Source of the DNA: Aquilaria yunnanensis
Taxonomy: Eukaryota > Streptophyta > Magnoliopsida > Malvales > Thymelaeaceae
Direction of reading: 5' to 3'
Assembly (NCBI GenBank): GCA_039654915.1
Contig: CM077594.1
Coordinates: 91,836,893-91,900,892 of the forward strand
Length of the DNA stretch: 64,000 bases
This document shows, piece by piece, positions 11,234 to 22,886 of this stretch (position 1 is the first letter of the stretch; each line of letters opens with the position of its first letter). The notes under the pieces are model-generated. The model saw only the letters and a list, made by a program, of their open reading frames with translations, did not search any database and was not told where the DNA came from. Both the position numbers and the translations under genes were made by a program.

Positions 11234-12230
11234 TATATGTAACCAATAATAAGGCATAGGTAAATTCTCTTAATCTTTGCCATATTATTTTCCCAAAAAT
11301 TTTGAAAAACACTAACTGAATTATATGTAAGTTAAAAAAGGTTATGCTTTTTTGTTAAATGAATAAAAAATAGCCCAATCTCACGAAAATAAATTTTATT
11401 ACTATATGGAGTATGGGTTGGAAGGCCGAAATTCAAACTCTTAACCTTCCACATTTCCTCCTAACACCTTAACTATTATGCTAATATAAGGGGACTACTT
11501 TAATTTTATTGAAACTTAAGGCATAAATGATCAATGGTAGAGTTTAGCTAAAAAAAAACAAAGCGTGAGTTGCGTCGTCGGATTAATTAATTGATAACAT
11601 TGATGGAGGCCCATGAAAGAGCAAGTTGCTTAACTGTATGGACTTGTGCTACTTGCAAGAGGTAATGGGCCTCAAAGATTGAGTCGAATTAGATCCAAGC
11701 CCAGCGTCAACAGTAGGACTAGTTAAAACTTAGAAGACTTTTAACAAGTAATCGACCCACATTTCATTTCAATTCAATCAATGAAAATACAAAACCCTTT
11801 ATAGTGATTATATTTAAAGAAAAAATATTAAAAATTTCTGATTTCAAAATTAAGTTATGATCAATTCAAATGTTTTTAAAAAATTCATACATTTCAAGAT
11901 TGTTGGTAACTAGTTTAGTAAATATAAAACATAATATAGGACATATGACCAAGGTAGTTGATCTAGGATTAAAACACAAACTGGAGTCTTGTCTGTACAT
12001 GAAAGTTCAGGGCCTAAAATGTCAAAAACCAAAAGTTTAGGACATTTTCTATGGTTATTAAATTATTAGTGGTAAAGATGCATGGTTTCAAAAATTGAGG
12101 ACCAATAAATATTACTATACACAAATAGATGACCAACTCTGTGATTTACTCTTGGATTCAAACATCTGGACCAGAAGCACAAAACGAGCTAAAGCCCAAG
12201 AAAAATATGTAGCAGCTGAAACTACTAATC
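11234..12230. other. Intergenic, no gene recognised
   Basis: AT-rich DNA between the solo LTR and the next transposon. No conserved reading frame, RNA or clear repeat was seen. Confidence 0.6.
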
Positions 12231-13355
12231 GTGACATTAGGGTTAATTACACACGTTACCCTGAACCTTTAATTATTATTCCTGTTTTAACCCTAATGTA
12301 CATTTTATTTGTAACATGTCCCTAACTCCATTAAAATGTTTCATTTTAGCCCTTTTTTGGACAAAGTTTGTTAAGTTAAACGGAAAAGGCTATGTTAGAA
12401 TTGTAGGGAAAAATACTAATTTTAACCGTTTAAAACATTGAAATCTAACAAAAAAATCCCAGCAAACAATTCTCAGCCATTCTCGACCTCCCTCTCCAGC
12501 CAATCCTTCTCACCTTTCCTGCCACCAGCCCCCACCCTCTGATGACCCCCATCCTCCATCCCAGTTGCAATACCCCAATATGCTCAGAAAATGCGTGACT
12601 CCCGCCCCTAGTCTGCAACATCATCACGATTGGGGGTGAGGAACACCACTGTGTTCGTCTCTCCAGCCATGGCAAGGTCTGCATTGCCGCCCACGCCGTG
12701 TCCGCCATCTGCCGCCTTGGAACCCACCATCGACGAGCTCACCAACCTCCCCCCTTAAAACTGCCAAATGGTTTGCCCACTGCCCTCCACTTCTTGGCAA
12801 TGTAGCAACTGCTTCGCCCACCACCGATCCTGCCCTATTTGATCTTCCTGGTTTGCCTACTTTTTGAAACACGTAGCCACTGACTCTTTCGGTCTCACCA
12901 GTCCCAGACCCTCCAGGCCCCCCATTTCAGTAGACAACTTTGATTCAAAAAATAGGTTCAGACCCAGAACAGGGCGAATTGCAGCAACGGAGTGTCCAAT
13001 GACGAACTTGATTATAGCAACAGTTACTGTCGAGGAAAATAGCTTCTTCATTGGAGAAGTCCAACAAGTCATCGACAATGAAATGGTCAGTGGGGGTGGG
13101 CTTCTCCGGCGGGAATTAGGAGCAATAGTTGCTTCCTTGGAAGAATTCCGGCATTCCCATTGCTAAATGGGTCATTTAATTTGCTTTAGGTAGTGATAAT
13201 TCTTGTTCCCCCAACGCCGCTTCAAATGGATCCTGTTTGCTGCATTGTATTGTTTGAAACAAGAATACATTGAATCCAGTTGTGTACTTGTCCAAATTAG
13301 TTTCAGATCTTAGGGTTTTATTTTTGTCTCAAATATGCTACGAGAAATGGAATCA

Positions 13356-14169
13356 CACTACAATACAAATGCAGAATAGTGACTGAGGAAACAATCTTTT
13401 TCAGTTGCTAGTTACGACTGACTAGCGATTGAATATGTCAGTTGCAAAAACTTTAGTCGTTAACTGGCTAATAACTGACTAGCGACTGAATGATTAAATT
13501 GCACAATTTTTAAACTGCAGCAAAATAGTGACTAAAATGTCAATTGCTGGTACCAATTTATTTTTTTTTTAAATTAATTGTTAAGATGTTTACGTGTGTG
13601 TGTGTGTGTGTGAAATGCACTAAATATGGTAATGAATTGTACTAATAAAAAATTTAAATTAAAATAAATATAGAATCTAAACATAATATTATTAATTAGA
13701 AAATGAGGAGGAAGAAAAAGGAGAAATGAAGGAGGAAGAAGAAGAAGGAGAAGGATGAATGAGGAAGGAGAGGTTGCAGCTAAAGGAAGGAGAAGATGAA
13801 GGAGAAATGAAGGAGGCAGAAGAAGGAGAAATGAGGAAGGAGAGGAAGGAGAGACCGGAGTTAAGGAAGAAGAATAAGAAATGAGGGAGGAAAAAGAAGA
13901 AGAAAAAAGGAAGGAGCGGCCGGAGCTGAAGTTTTTAATTTGTTTTAGCGACTGAAATAACGACTAAAGTATATCAGCGATTGAACAGTGATTGATTCCA
14001 AAAAATAATATAAAATATGTGACTAACTAGCAACTGAAAATTTAAAATTAGTGACTAAAATTTTTAGTCGCTAGTCAATCACAATAATTATATGGTCCAC
14101 AAGCTAGCGATTAACTAGCGACTGAATTGACTAGAGGTCTAGTTGCTTCATCGCTTCTTTCTTGTAATG
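13356..14169. mobile_element. Small CACTA element (family B), non-autonomous
   Basis: Starts CACTACAATACAAATGC at 13356 and ends CTTTCTTGTAATG at 14169 (reverse complement CATTACAAGAAAG). It is flanked by TCA at 13353-13355 and 14170-14172. Subterminal zones are full of GACTAGCGACTGA / CAGTTGC-type motifs, as in the element ending at 2089. The middle is a purine-rich (GAAGGA)n tract (about 13697-13925). It is nested in the long-TIR element at 12239-14547. Confidence 0.88.
13697..13925 (+). repeat. Polypurine tract
   Basis: About 230 bp that is almost pure A/G on the plus strand (units like GAAGGAGGAAGAAGAAGGAGA). It could form triplex or H-DNA. It lies inside the 814-bp CACTA element. Confidence 0.9.
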
Positions 14170-14555
14170 TCAAACAACCATGCTACTTATCTAAATGAGT
14201 TTTAGACAGAGGACGGGGATTTGTCGAGTGTGGGGGTTGTGGTAGGAAAGGTGGGAGAGCGTTAAGGACAAAGGGTGGGCGTGGTTCAAGCATTTTTAAG
14301 GAGTTTATTATTAGATTTCAAAATTTTAATGATTCTTTGGTAAAAGGAAATTTTTTAAGGGATTAAAGTTAGCATTTTTCCCTATAATTTTATGATGATG
14401 TGACAATTTTTTGTCTAAGATAACAAATTCTATCTAAAATGGGGTCAAAATGAAACATTTTAATGGGATTAGGGATACAGAAAATGCAGGTTGGGATTTG
14501 AACATGAACAATAATTAAATATTAGGGTAACATGTGTAATTAACCCTGTGACATT

Positions 14556-15503
14556 AATATCAAAACTTGTAGCTTTAGTTAATATAATGAATATGGCTAT
14601 ACCTTAGACCTTGGTAAAACATATATTTGTTGATCGAGAAGGACATGAGAGTTTTGGGTGTGTATGTTGCTTGCTTTCTTTACGTCACTTCTAGTTGGAT
14701 GAAAGCCACTATTCTCCTCCTTCATTAATTCTTTGTTTCTTTGTATTAGCCCAAGCCCGATAAAAAAATTGTGACTGTTGTTTTAAAAATTTTGACAAAA
14801 ATAAATTTTACAATTTGAATAATGAATCAAGTAAGCAGCATATAAACAGAGTTTCTTTACTATATCCTGACTAAATTGTAATGTTGATTTATTTAAAGTT
14901 CACAACTAACTAATTCCAAGTTTTCTTTAAGGCTAATTACAAGTCACTCCATTGTTTTTTTATTGATCACTAGAAGTCACTTTCTCACACAGGAGATTCT
15001 CAAATTTAGTGTGGCTATGGAGTTCAAGCTCAAATGATAGCACTATTGCTAGAGTTATAAGTAAAAGCGAAAATCTTCCCCCCCCCCCCCCTCTCAAATA
15101 ACAAACACTTTGATGAGTATTTGTGAATCAAATTTTAATCCAATGGCCAAAAGCCCTTAAGAAAATGCTTCTCGATGAATTTGTACCCTTTTGGGTTCAT
15201 TTGAAGGTTTCAAAGTAGCTAGAGTGGCCAGAAAAGGCTTCTTAAAATATGGTGATCATTACTGCCAAATTTTACAAGATTAAGCTTTTATCTTTCAATT
15301 TTACTCGAGTGAAAATTTCAACCTATTAAACAAAGTGTCTTGAGCCGTCGAACCAGGCCTGTTCTCTAATTGCTACAATGGCTCGTTAATAACTTGATAA
15401 CACCTAATTCACGTGGCGGTCTAAGTTGTAATGATACTAATTTGAATCTCAAAGAAATTTTCAGCCGAGCTCTCGCATGAATGTCTACCTAGAGGTTTTT
15501 AAA
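14556..15503. other. Intergenic; possible degraded LTR fragment
   Basis: No gene seen. A 14-bp C run occurs near 15078. At 15290-15480 phrases such as ACTCGAGTGAAAATTTCAACC resemble pieces of the solo LTR at 9962-11228, so a decayed relative may be present. Confidence 0.4.
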
Positions 15504-15512
15504 CTCTTAAAA

Positions 15513-15835
15513 GGATAAACTGCACTTGTTATCCCTAAATTATATCCAATATTGTTTAATCATCCTAAAATTATGAAGTGTTGCTTAATGATCCCTAAAT
15601 TATGTCCAAGATTGTTTAATCATCCTGCATCTATTACAGTCATTAAGGATAGATGAAAAAATGACGTGGTTATTGATAGGTTATCACTTATCCATCTATC
15701 CTTAATGATGTGGTGAACTGCAGAATGAGATAGTAACAATTAAATAGTTTAACAACAATTGGTGTAGTACTTGATAGTTCCAAGATAATTAAGTAATATG
15801 GGATATAGTTTAAGGATGATTGGTGGAGTTTACCT
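15513..15835. mobile_element. 323-bp MITE with 9-bp target duplication (Mutator-type)
   Basis: Imperfect inverted termini: GGATAAACT at the left, AGGTAAACT as reverse complement of the right end, then matching CC.TAAA.TATATCC blocks. CTCTTAAAA flanks both ends exactly (15504-15512 and 15836-15844). Size and 9-bp duplication fit a Mutator-derived MITE. It lies about 660 bp upstream of the LTPG gene 2 TATA box. Confidence 0.85.
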
Positions 15836-16498
15836 CTCTTAAAAATTTTACTTGATTGTTTTTCTTATACATGAACCATAGACCAATTCTCCTTTCATTT
15901 GTGATCTTAAACACATTCATGATTCTAAATTTTATGTTACTCATTCGTATTTTATATATGAAACAGGAAATAGCGTACATAAAAGAATTGTTGCGGCAAC
16001 TAACTTATTTTGAATAGTGTTTTTTTTTTTTTTAATAATCCATGATCCTATGATAAAAAAATACGAATTTATTTGGTATTTGATACTAAGAGAAAAAAAT
16101 TAAGGACAAGAAGAAAGGTCAGCCATGGCCAGATGGAAATAAGAAATTACTTGAGAAACATATCTATTGGTCAGTTTAAGACACGTAACTAACGAACACA
16201 CATCCAAAACTTGCAAGGTCACAGCCCAAAAGCATACCCCGGGCTGAAACCTTAATCAACTAAACCATTTCATTTGTTCCTATTCTAAACCTTTTATTAA
16301 CGTTTGACCTAACCAGGTTGCCAAATGACAAACCTCCGCGTGCTTTGGACAGGTTAACTTCTAAAAAGCCATTAGCATAAGTTTAGCGCGTGGCACGCTA
16401 AACCTCCTATGCTCAAGTCCAAAAAAACGAAATGTTAGTTCAGCTGTGTGTTGAGGTAGTTGAGCTCCAAAACCAACTTCAAATCCTCATTTCTATCC

Positions 16499-16505
16499 TA
16501 TAAAT
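16499..16505 (+). promoter_or_regulatory. TATA box of LTPG gene 2
   Basis: TATAAAT about 130 bp before the ATG, followed by a C/T-rich leader. The stretch 15845-16498 before it shows no gene. Confidence 0.6.
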
Positions 16506-16632
16506 TCCCCCCAATTCTTCCTCTCCCAATCAACAAGCACCAAACCCCGAAACCAGCCAATCGACCATCCATCTGATTCTTTCTGCTCTAAGCCTCTAAC
16601 CAATCCTGCAAAGCCGAAAGTCCTCGGAAAAC

Positions 16633-17471
16633 ATGGCCAAGTACTTGTTGGTCCCTCTTGCAATAGCAGCTGCTTTGACTGTTCTGCCAGTGTACGGACA
16701 GGTCGCTAGTCCCTGCGGTGGGTCTCTGCTGACGAGTTTCACCCCATGCATGAATCTGCTGTCCAACAGCAGCTACAATGGCTCCTCTCCCACTGCTGAT
16801 TGCTGCAATTCCCTCAAGTCTCTTACAAGCGGTGGGTTGGATTGTTTGTGCCTCTTTGGTACCGCCAACCTCCCCTTCAAGCTGCCCATCAATCGATCTC
16901 TCGCCATCAGTCTCCCTCATGCCTGCAACATGCCCGGGGTTCCTCTCCAATGCAAAGGTACAAAATCCATCTCTCTTCCTTCTTTGGGTTTCTGTTTATG
17001 TTCGGGAAAGAGTTAACAGGGGCTCTTATATCTGGCAGCAGCTGCTGCTCCTGCGCCAGTTGCTGGGGCCCCAGGTCCAGTCTCGCTTGGTCCAGCTTTG
17101 TCACCTCAAGCATCTCTAACCCCACAAGGTAATAAACTTGTTCTATCTGAAAGCTTGATGTGTGTGTGTGTGTGTGTGTGTGGTCATGGTTGATTTTGGA
17201 TTCAGATTTTCATGGTTTTTTTATTTTTTCTGTTTTTTGGGTTCACTGAGCAGCTTCTGTTGCGCCTGAAGCTCAAGCACCCGCAGCCGACAAGACGCCT
17301 ACTTTGAGTCCTCCGACAACGATAGGAGCGGCTGGAGCTCCCACGGCAACCGCGTCAGGAAGCCGATCTGTTTTGACCCCTCAGGCTTCGTCTGCCGTTC
17401 CCACTTTCAGTCTTTCACTAGCTCCTCTGGTTTCTACATTAGCTTTTCTTGTTCTTATGTACTTCTACTAG
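16633..17471 (+). CDS. GPI-anchored non-specific lipid-transfer protein (LTPG), 210 aa
   Basis: Three exons, 16633-16957, 17039-17128 and 17254-17471, with GT-AG introns both in phase 1. Exon 1 encodes the signal peptide (about residues 1-22) and the eight-cysteine lipid-binding domain (Cys28, 39, 57-58, 71 and 73, then two near the exon end). Exons 2 and 3 encode a long Ala/Pro/Ser/Thr-rich linker, likely O-glycosylated as in arabinogalactan-type proteins, then a hydrophobic C-terminus ending MYFY that fits a GPI-anchor signal. The predicted site is the outer face of the plasma membrane or cell wall, with a role in lipid binding or export. Its exon structure equals that of the LTPG genes at 3850-4559 and 21257-22598, suggesting old duplication, although the proteins have diverged. 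Intron 2 contains a (GT)n tract near 17159. Confidence 0.92.
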
Positions 17472-17995
17472 TTTCTGGTCTTTCTAATTATTGTTAGTTT
17501 TTCGTTGTTTGGAATGTAGCATTCTTTTGGCCTGTATTATCAAACAGTTCCACACTCCAGTGTACAATATAGTTTTTTTATTAATGATAATTAATATATG
17601 TCAATACTCCTAAAATTTAGTAATATTTATCTATCACTCTAATTATGTTTTTAAGAAATTAAGAATTTTTTAAGAAACCCATGATGAAGTAGATTGATAT
17701 GTTACAAAACGCTTTAAAACTAATTTTGAACAATAAGAGAAATATCATTCTCTTTAGATTTTTTTTTAAATTGCTAACATATTTCCAAAGTAATTCAAGA
17801 GCAACTCATGTAAATTAATATTCATGGAGCCCCCTTCCCACTGCAACGCATTTTTCTCATCCATCTCTTAACTGACTTGTAAAATTGGTTTTGTATTCCA
17901 AACCAAAAAAACCAAAATCCCTATATTATAATTTATACAACCCTAATTTGGACCATAATATCAGGAAAGAACCAGTTAGATAGGTTTCTTATTCA
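17472..17995. other. 3' flank of LTPG gene 2
   Basis: AT-rich sequence, presumably the 3' UTR and terminator followed by intergenic DNA. Nothing else was recognised. Confidence 0.5.
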
Positions 17996-18414
17996 GGGTT
18001 ACTTACAATTAGCCCCTGAGGTGAAGGTAAAATGACATTTTATATCTCATGTTTTAGAAATATACATTTTGTTCTTGCTTTTTTAATACAGTCAAACAAT
18101 AACTTTTGAAATCTTAATTTAAACATTACAATAGTCATTTTCGGTAATTTCAATCTGTATAGTATTTTTATAGTTAATGAACATTTTAAGTTATCAATTT
18201 TTTCTTTCTGTAAATGGAGATTAGTACTTTTTAAATGTCAATTAACTATAAAAAAAATACTATTTATATTGAAATAATATCATACAGTCTAAATTAAGAT
18301 TTTAAATGTTACTGTCTAATTGTATTAAAAAGGTTAGCGGTAAAGTGTATATTTTTAAATAAAAAGGGTAAAGTGTAATTTCACATAAACCTCATGGCAA
18401 ATTGTAGTTATCCC
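17996..18414. mobile_element. MITE, inverted-repeat family M copy 1
   Basis: A palindromic element whose left end (GGGTTACTTACAATTAGCC) pairs with its right end (reverse complement GGGATAACTACAATTTGCC). The inner arms contain ATAGTTAATG...TTTTAAGTTATCAATTTTTTC and its inverse. The same arms occur in copies at 55030, 59222 and 60050. The flanking duplication is unclear here (TTATTCA near both ends, with an offset). Confidence 0.75.
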
Positions 18415-18441
18415 TTATTATTCATTTTCAGGTTTTAGAAT

Positions 18442-19731
18442 GGGTAAATTGCATCTATGGCCCTTAATATTTCATTATTATTCTATTTTGAACCATAACC
18501 TCAAAACCATACATGAGATGTCCTTAACTTGAATGTTTTGTTCCATTTTGAACCTTTGGTGAACAAAAAATGTAAAAATTGATTGAACTAACCATATGGT
18601 ATGTCTGGCATAATTTATCACGATGGCATAATAATTAACTGCTGGCAATGACATAGAAAAGAAGAAAACTAATAAAAAATGAAAACATGAAAAAGGAAAA
18701 ATAATTATAAAAAAAATGAGGAAAACTATCACCAGCCCTAACCCCTTCGGCACCCGCCGCCATTCATGCCCATGTAACCCGCCGTCACGTCGTCACCTCC
18801 CCCTTCCTTCCCTGCCCAGCCCGACGCTCTCCAGCCGCGCAACTCGTTTCAGCTGACGGGAAAGTGCTTGCCTCCTGTTCGCACAACCCCAAATTCAACC
18901 GGCAATGTCCGACAATCTCCTCCACCGTCCACACAACCTCGATCTTAGCCTCACCCACCTTCGATTTCGCCCAATTTTGTCTTCAATCTCCGACAATCTC
19001 CGATACCATTCCGACAACCTCGACTTCAGCTTCTCCCACCTTCGATTTTGCTGAATTTGCCTTTGTCTGTACCGTAACTCGCAAAATCTGGAAAGCACAA
19101 AACCGATGAGAAATCGCCAAGAAATCACAAAGGTTTTGAGGTATCAGACGCATAAGAGGCAGTGAAGAGGCGCTGAAGATGCGTCTTTAAGCTCTCCTGA
19201 AAACTCTTCGGAAATTTGTAGGAGAACTCGAACCGAGAATAGTGACGGGGTTCTTGGGTATGAACATGGTGGCCACTTGGATGGCATGCTGTTGGCTAAA
19301 ACGAGCTGCGCAGTTGGAGGGCATCAGGCTAGGCGGGGAAGGAAGGGGGAGGCGGCAACATGGCGGAGGGCAGCGTGGTTATGGAGAATGACGGTGGTGC
19401 AGAAGGGGTCAAAGCTGTGATGGGTTTCCTTTTTTTTTTTTTTTTTCTTTTTTAAACTATTACCCTTTCCTTCAGATTTTTATTTTTTATTAATTTCCTT
19501 CTTTTTCACAACATTGCCACTAATTAATTATTATACAACCGTGACAAATCACATCACACTAGCGTGCCATATGATTAGCTTCATTAATTTTAATATTTTT
19601 CGTCTATTAAACGTTTAAAATAGAATAAAAAAAAAAGTTAAGAACTTCTTATATAAAATTTTGATGTTAGACTGTTAGGGTCTCAAATAAAATAATAATA
19701 AAATATTAATGGCTATAGCTGCAATTAATAC
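18442..19731. mobile_element. Fold-back Mutator-like element with about 420-bp TIRs
   Basis: The left end GGGTAAATTGCATCTATGGC pairs with the right end (reverse complement GTATTAATTGCAGCTATAGC). The inversion continues through AT-rich arms and into GC-rich DNA (CCTCCCCCTTCCTTCC.....GC.CAGC.CG), so about 18442-18860 pairs with about 19305-19731. The flanks are GTTTTAGAAT (18432-18441) and GTTTTACGAT (19732-19741), a 10-bp duplication with two mismatches. The short central loop carries two copies of a roughly 80-bp motif (ACAACCTCGA..TTC.CC). No transposase or known gene is inside. Confidence 0.85.
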
Positions 19732-19741
19732 GTTTTACGAT

Positions 19742-21186
19742 ATTTGAACTTGCTCATTCCGATCGTCTTCGTTCTTTTTACCATTCCTCTTCATTCTTAA
19801 TACATGTTATGGTCATCCAAATAAATTCCCCTAGTTGGTACGACCGGTCATAATAGCTTCACAGCTCTATCACTCCTCAAAATACGCATGGGTAGATTCT
19901 TCAACCACATTATTATTTTCAAGTTTTGTTGTTGGCGTCAAATCCCAAATTGGCTTAAATTTCCAAAATTACTCTCTTTAGCCTATCAAACTGCTTTGTG
20001 TGCTTACCTCTCCATCAATCTTTCAAAATTTAGGCCACTGAATGCCTAAATATAAATGTTTCCGAAATTTTGGTCTAAAAGTGTAGTTTTTCTAAATTTG
20101 AAATCTCAAAAAAAAAAAAAAAAAAAATACAGAGAAGTCATGCCTATAACTGTATAACTTATATGTGTGTGTACATAAACTACACACACATACACACATA
20201 TATATTACATTGATGCACAACGTCATGAAAATTCTTATTTAAGGCATACAATGTCTCAATAATAGACACAATTTTGATAAGTTCAATGGTTGATAGGCAC
20301 TAACAAAAGATTATTTTATGAGTAATTAATTAAAGCATTTGTTAGAGTTTAAGAATATAAGGATATTTGTGAGAGTTTGTAAAGCATGTGAGACTTTGCA
20401 CAAAAGAAGAACGACAATAAGTTAATGGGCACAAAATGTTTTTTATTCTCAAAATTTTTAATAAAGTTTGTGATTCAAGAAATTGAAAAAAGGCAAATAA
20501 TTATGGAAAAGATTTTTTTTTTTATACTTAGAAGAATTTACATATAAGGATGTTATGTGTCTGTAAAGGATGATGATTAACTATCATGTTTCTTGATACC
20601 CATAACCCTAAATCGGACTCAATTGTCACCGGGTTATCGTCCTAATAGAATCTATTATTCTTAGAAATTAGGGCACAAACCCATTAAGACCATTTGGTAC
20701 TCATTTATACAGGAGCATCTTATCTCTTACTTTACCCTAAGTCACTGGGTAATTTTGTTATCATTTCTCAAAACCTGGGGGGCTTGCTGACCATGCACAA
20801 TTGATAACTTGTTAACCTTGTTGCAAACTGCAATTAGCAATTTATTCTTATCTTATGTTGATAGAGCAAGGATGGCCTAGGGAGTCAAACCTTAAAAATT
20901 GCTAGGACACTGTTCTTACATGCTGGCTAGAAAAAATTAAATAAAAAAAAAAACAGAAAAGAGTTGGGAGATGGTGAGTAAGCAATAATTTATTTACAAG
21001 GAACATGTATGCAGCAATGATAATAATAATAATAATATAACAATACTGCAATTATTCTCTAGTTATAAAATAAAAAAAAAAAAGCGAGAAAAAAATAGCC
21101 AACTTCAATCCTTTACGGTTTTTCCCGCGCACATGAACTCTGAACATCTATTTCTACCTCAGGAGGCGACGCAACGCCCGTAACAG
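19742..21186. other. Intergenic, no gene recognised
   Basis: AT-rich DNA with homopolymer A and T runs, a TGTGTG/ACACAC near-palindrome at about 20161-20205 and an ATA-type microsatellite near 21020. Nothing coding was recognised. Confidence 0.55.
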
Positions 21187-21199
21187 ATCCCTAACAGAC

Positions 21200-21250
21200 T
21201 CTTTCTCTCTCTCTCTCTGCTCTTTCTCGCTTGCTCCCTCCCTCTCTTCC
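21200..21250 (+). promoter_or_regulatory. CT-rich leader of LTPG gene 3
   Basis: A (CT)n tract just before the ATG at 21257, a common composition for plant 5' leaders. No clear TATA box was located. Confidence 0.5.
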
Positions 21251-21256
21251 ATAACC

Positions 21257-22598
21257 ATGGCGACCATTCTCACTGCTTTCCTCGCCTTAACCATCTTTTC
21301 GGTGGCGACGCCGCCACCACCGGAGCAGCAAGGATGCGTGTCGGAGCTTGTGGCCTTCTCTCCTTGCCTGCCCTATGTGTCAGCACCGCCCAACCACATA
21401 GCCACCACAGTGCCTCCGGAGTGCTGCGACGCGTTCTCCTCAGCTCTCTCCTCCGGCGACGGTTACTGCCTCTGTTATCTTCTCCGGCAGCCATTGCTCC
21501 TTGGCTTCCCGCTGAACGAATCCATGCTCGCCTCCCTTCCTTCGCTCTGTTTGCCAAAAACCAACTTTTCTCTGGAGTCCCTTTGCTCAGGTTTCAATCT
21601 CTTCTTCTTCTTCTCTTCATTTCTTGCCTAGCTAGCTTTCTTGATTGATTTGTTACAAATTCCTCTTTCGATTGCTTGATCTGGGTTTAATTCTTCTGGG
21701 CTTCCAGTAGAGAATCTTTACCCTCTCTGTTTCAACCCCTTCTAGCACTTTCTTGCTGGATCAGCCGAAGGAGAAAAGGAAGAAAAAATCGTAATCTGAT
21801 GATCTTTCGTCCTCTCTTGGGGCTTTTTCGTTTGTGGCTCTGATCTTCTTCTCCCTCTCAGTTTTGATTAAAGAAGTAGATAATGTATCAAAGATCAATT
21901 TGTTAGTTACAACATGAGTGTTATTTATCTTACATGTTTATTATTGCTCAGCGGCACCTGTATTTCCTCCGTCGGCGACCACGGGCCATGAATCAGGACA
22001 AACGCAACCTTCTACTTCTGGTGAGTCTTACCTTCCAGCATTCTGTTCTTGTTGCGATTAAAAGATGCGCGTCCCCATTATTAGTAGTCTGGTCTCTTCA
22101 TCATCATTATGGTCAGGCATAGTTTGTGTATGAAGAAAAGAATTATAAAGATTTTTCCAGCTACTCAATCGAACCCATCTCATTTTTATGGCGAGCATTC
22201 CAATTCTGGTTTGGCTGAACGAGAGAAAACGAGGCTGAACTATGGCAAGACACTTTTCTGGTAGATTCGTTAAGTTAAAAAAACTAGGAGACATTTTCAC
22301 TTGATATGATATTACTGCCGCATGAAGTTCTAAATTGCCGTAGCTTAACAAAACTAATTAAGTTAATAATTCTATTGTCCCAGATGGAGCTCCATTTGAT
22401 GGCTCAAATCCCCTGATGAACAAGCCCCCGGAATCTGTCAATGCATCCATATTTCGCTTTCCACCAAAATCTGCCAGATCTCCACCAACGCCACCAGGCT
22501 TCCCAGTCAAACCAGCCACACATTCTTCAGCAACAAAATGGAATCACAGTGGCAACTCTTGGTTTGTCTTTGCAATAGTGATTTTCCTGCTCAAATGA
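21257..22598 (+). CDS. GPI-anchored non-specific lipid-transfer protein (LTPG), 205 aa
   Basis: Three exons: 21257-21590, 21952-22020 and 22384-22598, with GT-AG introns in phases 1 and 1. Exon 1 gives a signal peptide (about residues 1-18, ending near VATPPPP) and the eight-cysteine motif (C..C..CC..CLC..C..C). Exons 2 and 3 give a Pro/Ser/Thr-rich spacer, then a hydrophobic tail (WFVFAIVIFLL) with one terminal Lys, consistent with GPI anchoring. The role is extracellular lipid binding at the plasma membrane or wall. The gene is convergent with the SDE3 gene, with 288 bp between the stop codons, so the 3' UTRs may overlap. Intron 1 keeps the exon 1 frame open for 13 more codons, so intron retention would give a short secreted form without the anchor. 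Confidence 0.9.
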
Positions 22599-22813
22599 TA
22601 CATTTGTCCTGTACAAAGGTCTAATAAGGCTAAACATCATCTAGAAGCCATATAAAAGTAGTTCCTTTCAGAACTCAGACAGCAAAAGTATATGAAGTGT
22701 CTCTTTCGTCTTGCTTCACTGAGCATACTGAAATCAATATTCTTATCAACTGCAACACAAGTAACAGAAATACGGCAAGAGTCCTTTCCTTTTTCTTTGT
22801 TTTCTTTCCTTTA

Positions 22814-22832
22814 AGGGAAGGGAGGGGAGGGG
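22814..22832 (+). other. Potential G-quadruplex between convergent genes
   Basis: GGGAAGGGAGGGGAGGGG has four G runs of at least three with 1-2 base loops. It lies 55 bp beyond the SDE3 stop, on the strand opposite to SDE3, in the 288-bp gap between the LTPG gene 3 and SDE3 stop codons. Confidence 0.6.
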
Positions 22833-22886
22833 AGTGGAGGGAGAAGAAGATGACGTGGAAAGGGGGCAGTGATTAGGGCTGATGTT

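Larger units (their letters stand above)
12239..14547. mobile_element. Long-TIR DNA transposon (Mutator- or hAT-like), non-autonomous, with nested CACTA
   Basis: The terminal inverted repeats begin AGGGTTAATTACACA on both sides. They extend, imperfectly, about 240 bp clearly and about 330 bp with gaps (12239 to about 12570 pairs with about 14200 to 14547). GTGACATT flanks both ends exactly (12231-12238 and 14548-14555), an 8-bp target duplication. The interior (about 12600-13330) is GC-rich and may contain captured host sequence; a 100-codon open frame at 12864-13166 (+) has no family I recognise. A complete 814-bp CACTA element lies inside at 13356-14169. No transposase is visible. Confidence 0.88.

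Noticed and set aside
12864..13166. 100-codon frame as a real gene
   Set aside because: It lies inside a long-TIR transposon, resembles no family, and has antisense frames of similar length in GC-rich DNA.
21257..21631. LTPG gene 3 as a single-exon 124-aa protein
   Set aside because: The frame reads into an intron; the GT donor at 21591 with two downstream exons gives a proper GPI-tailed LTPG.
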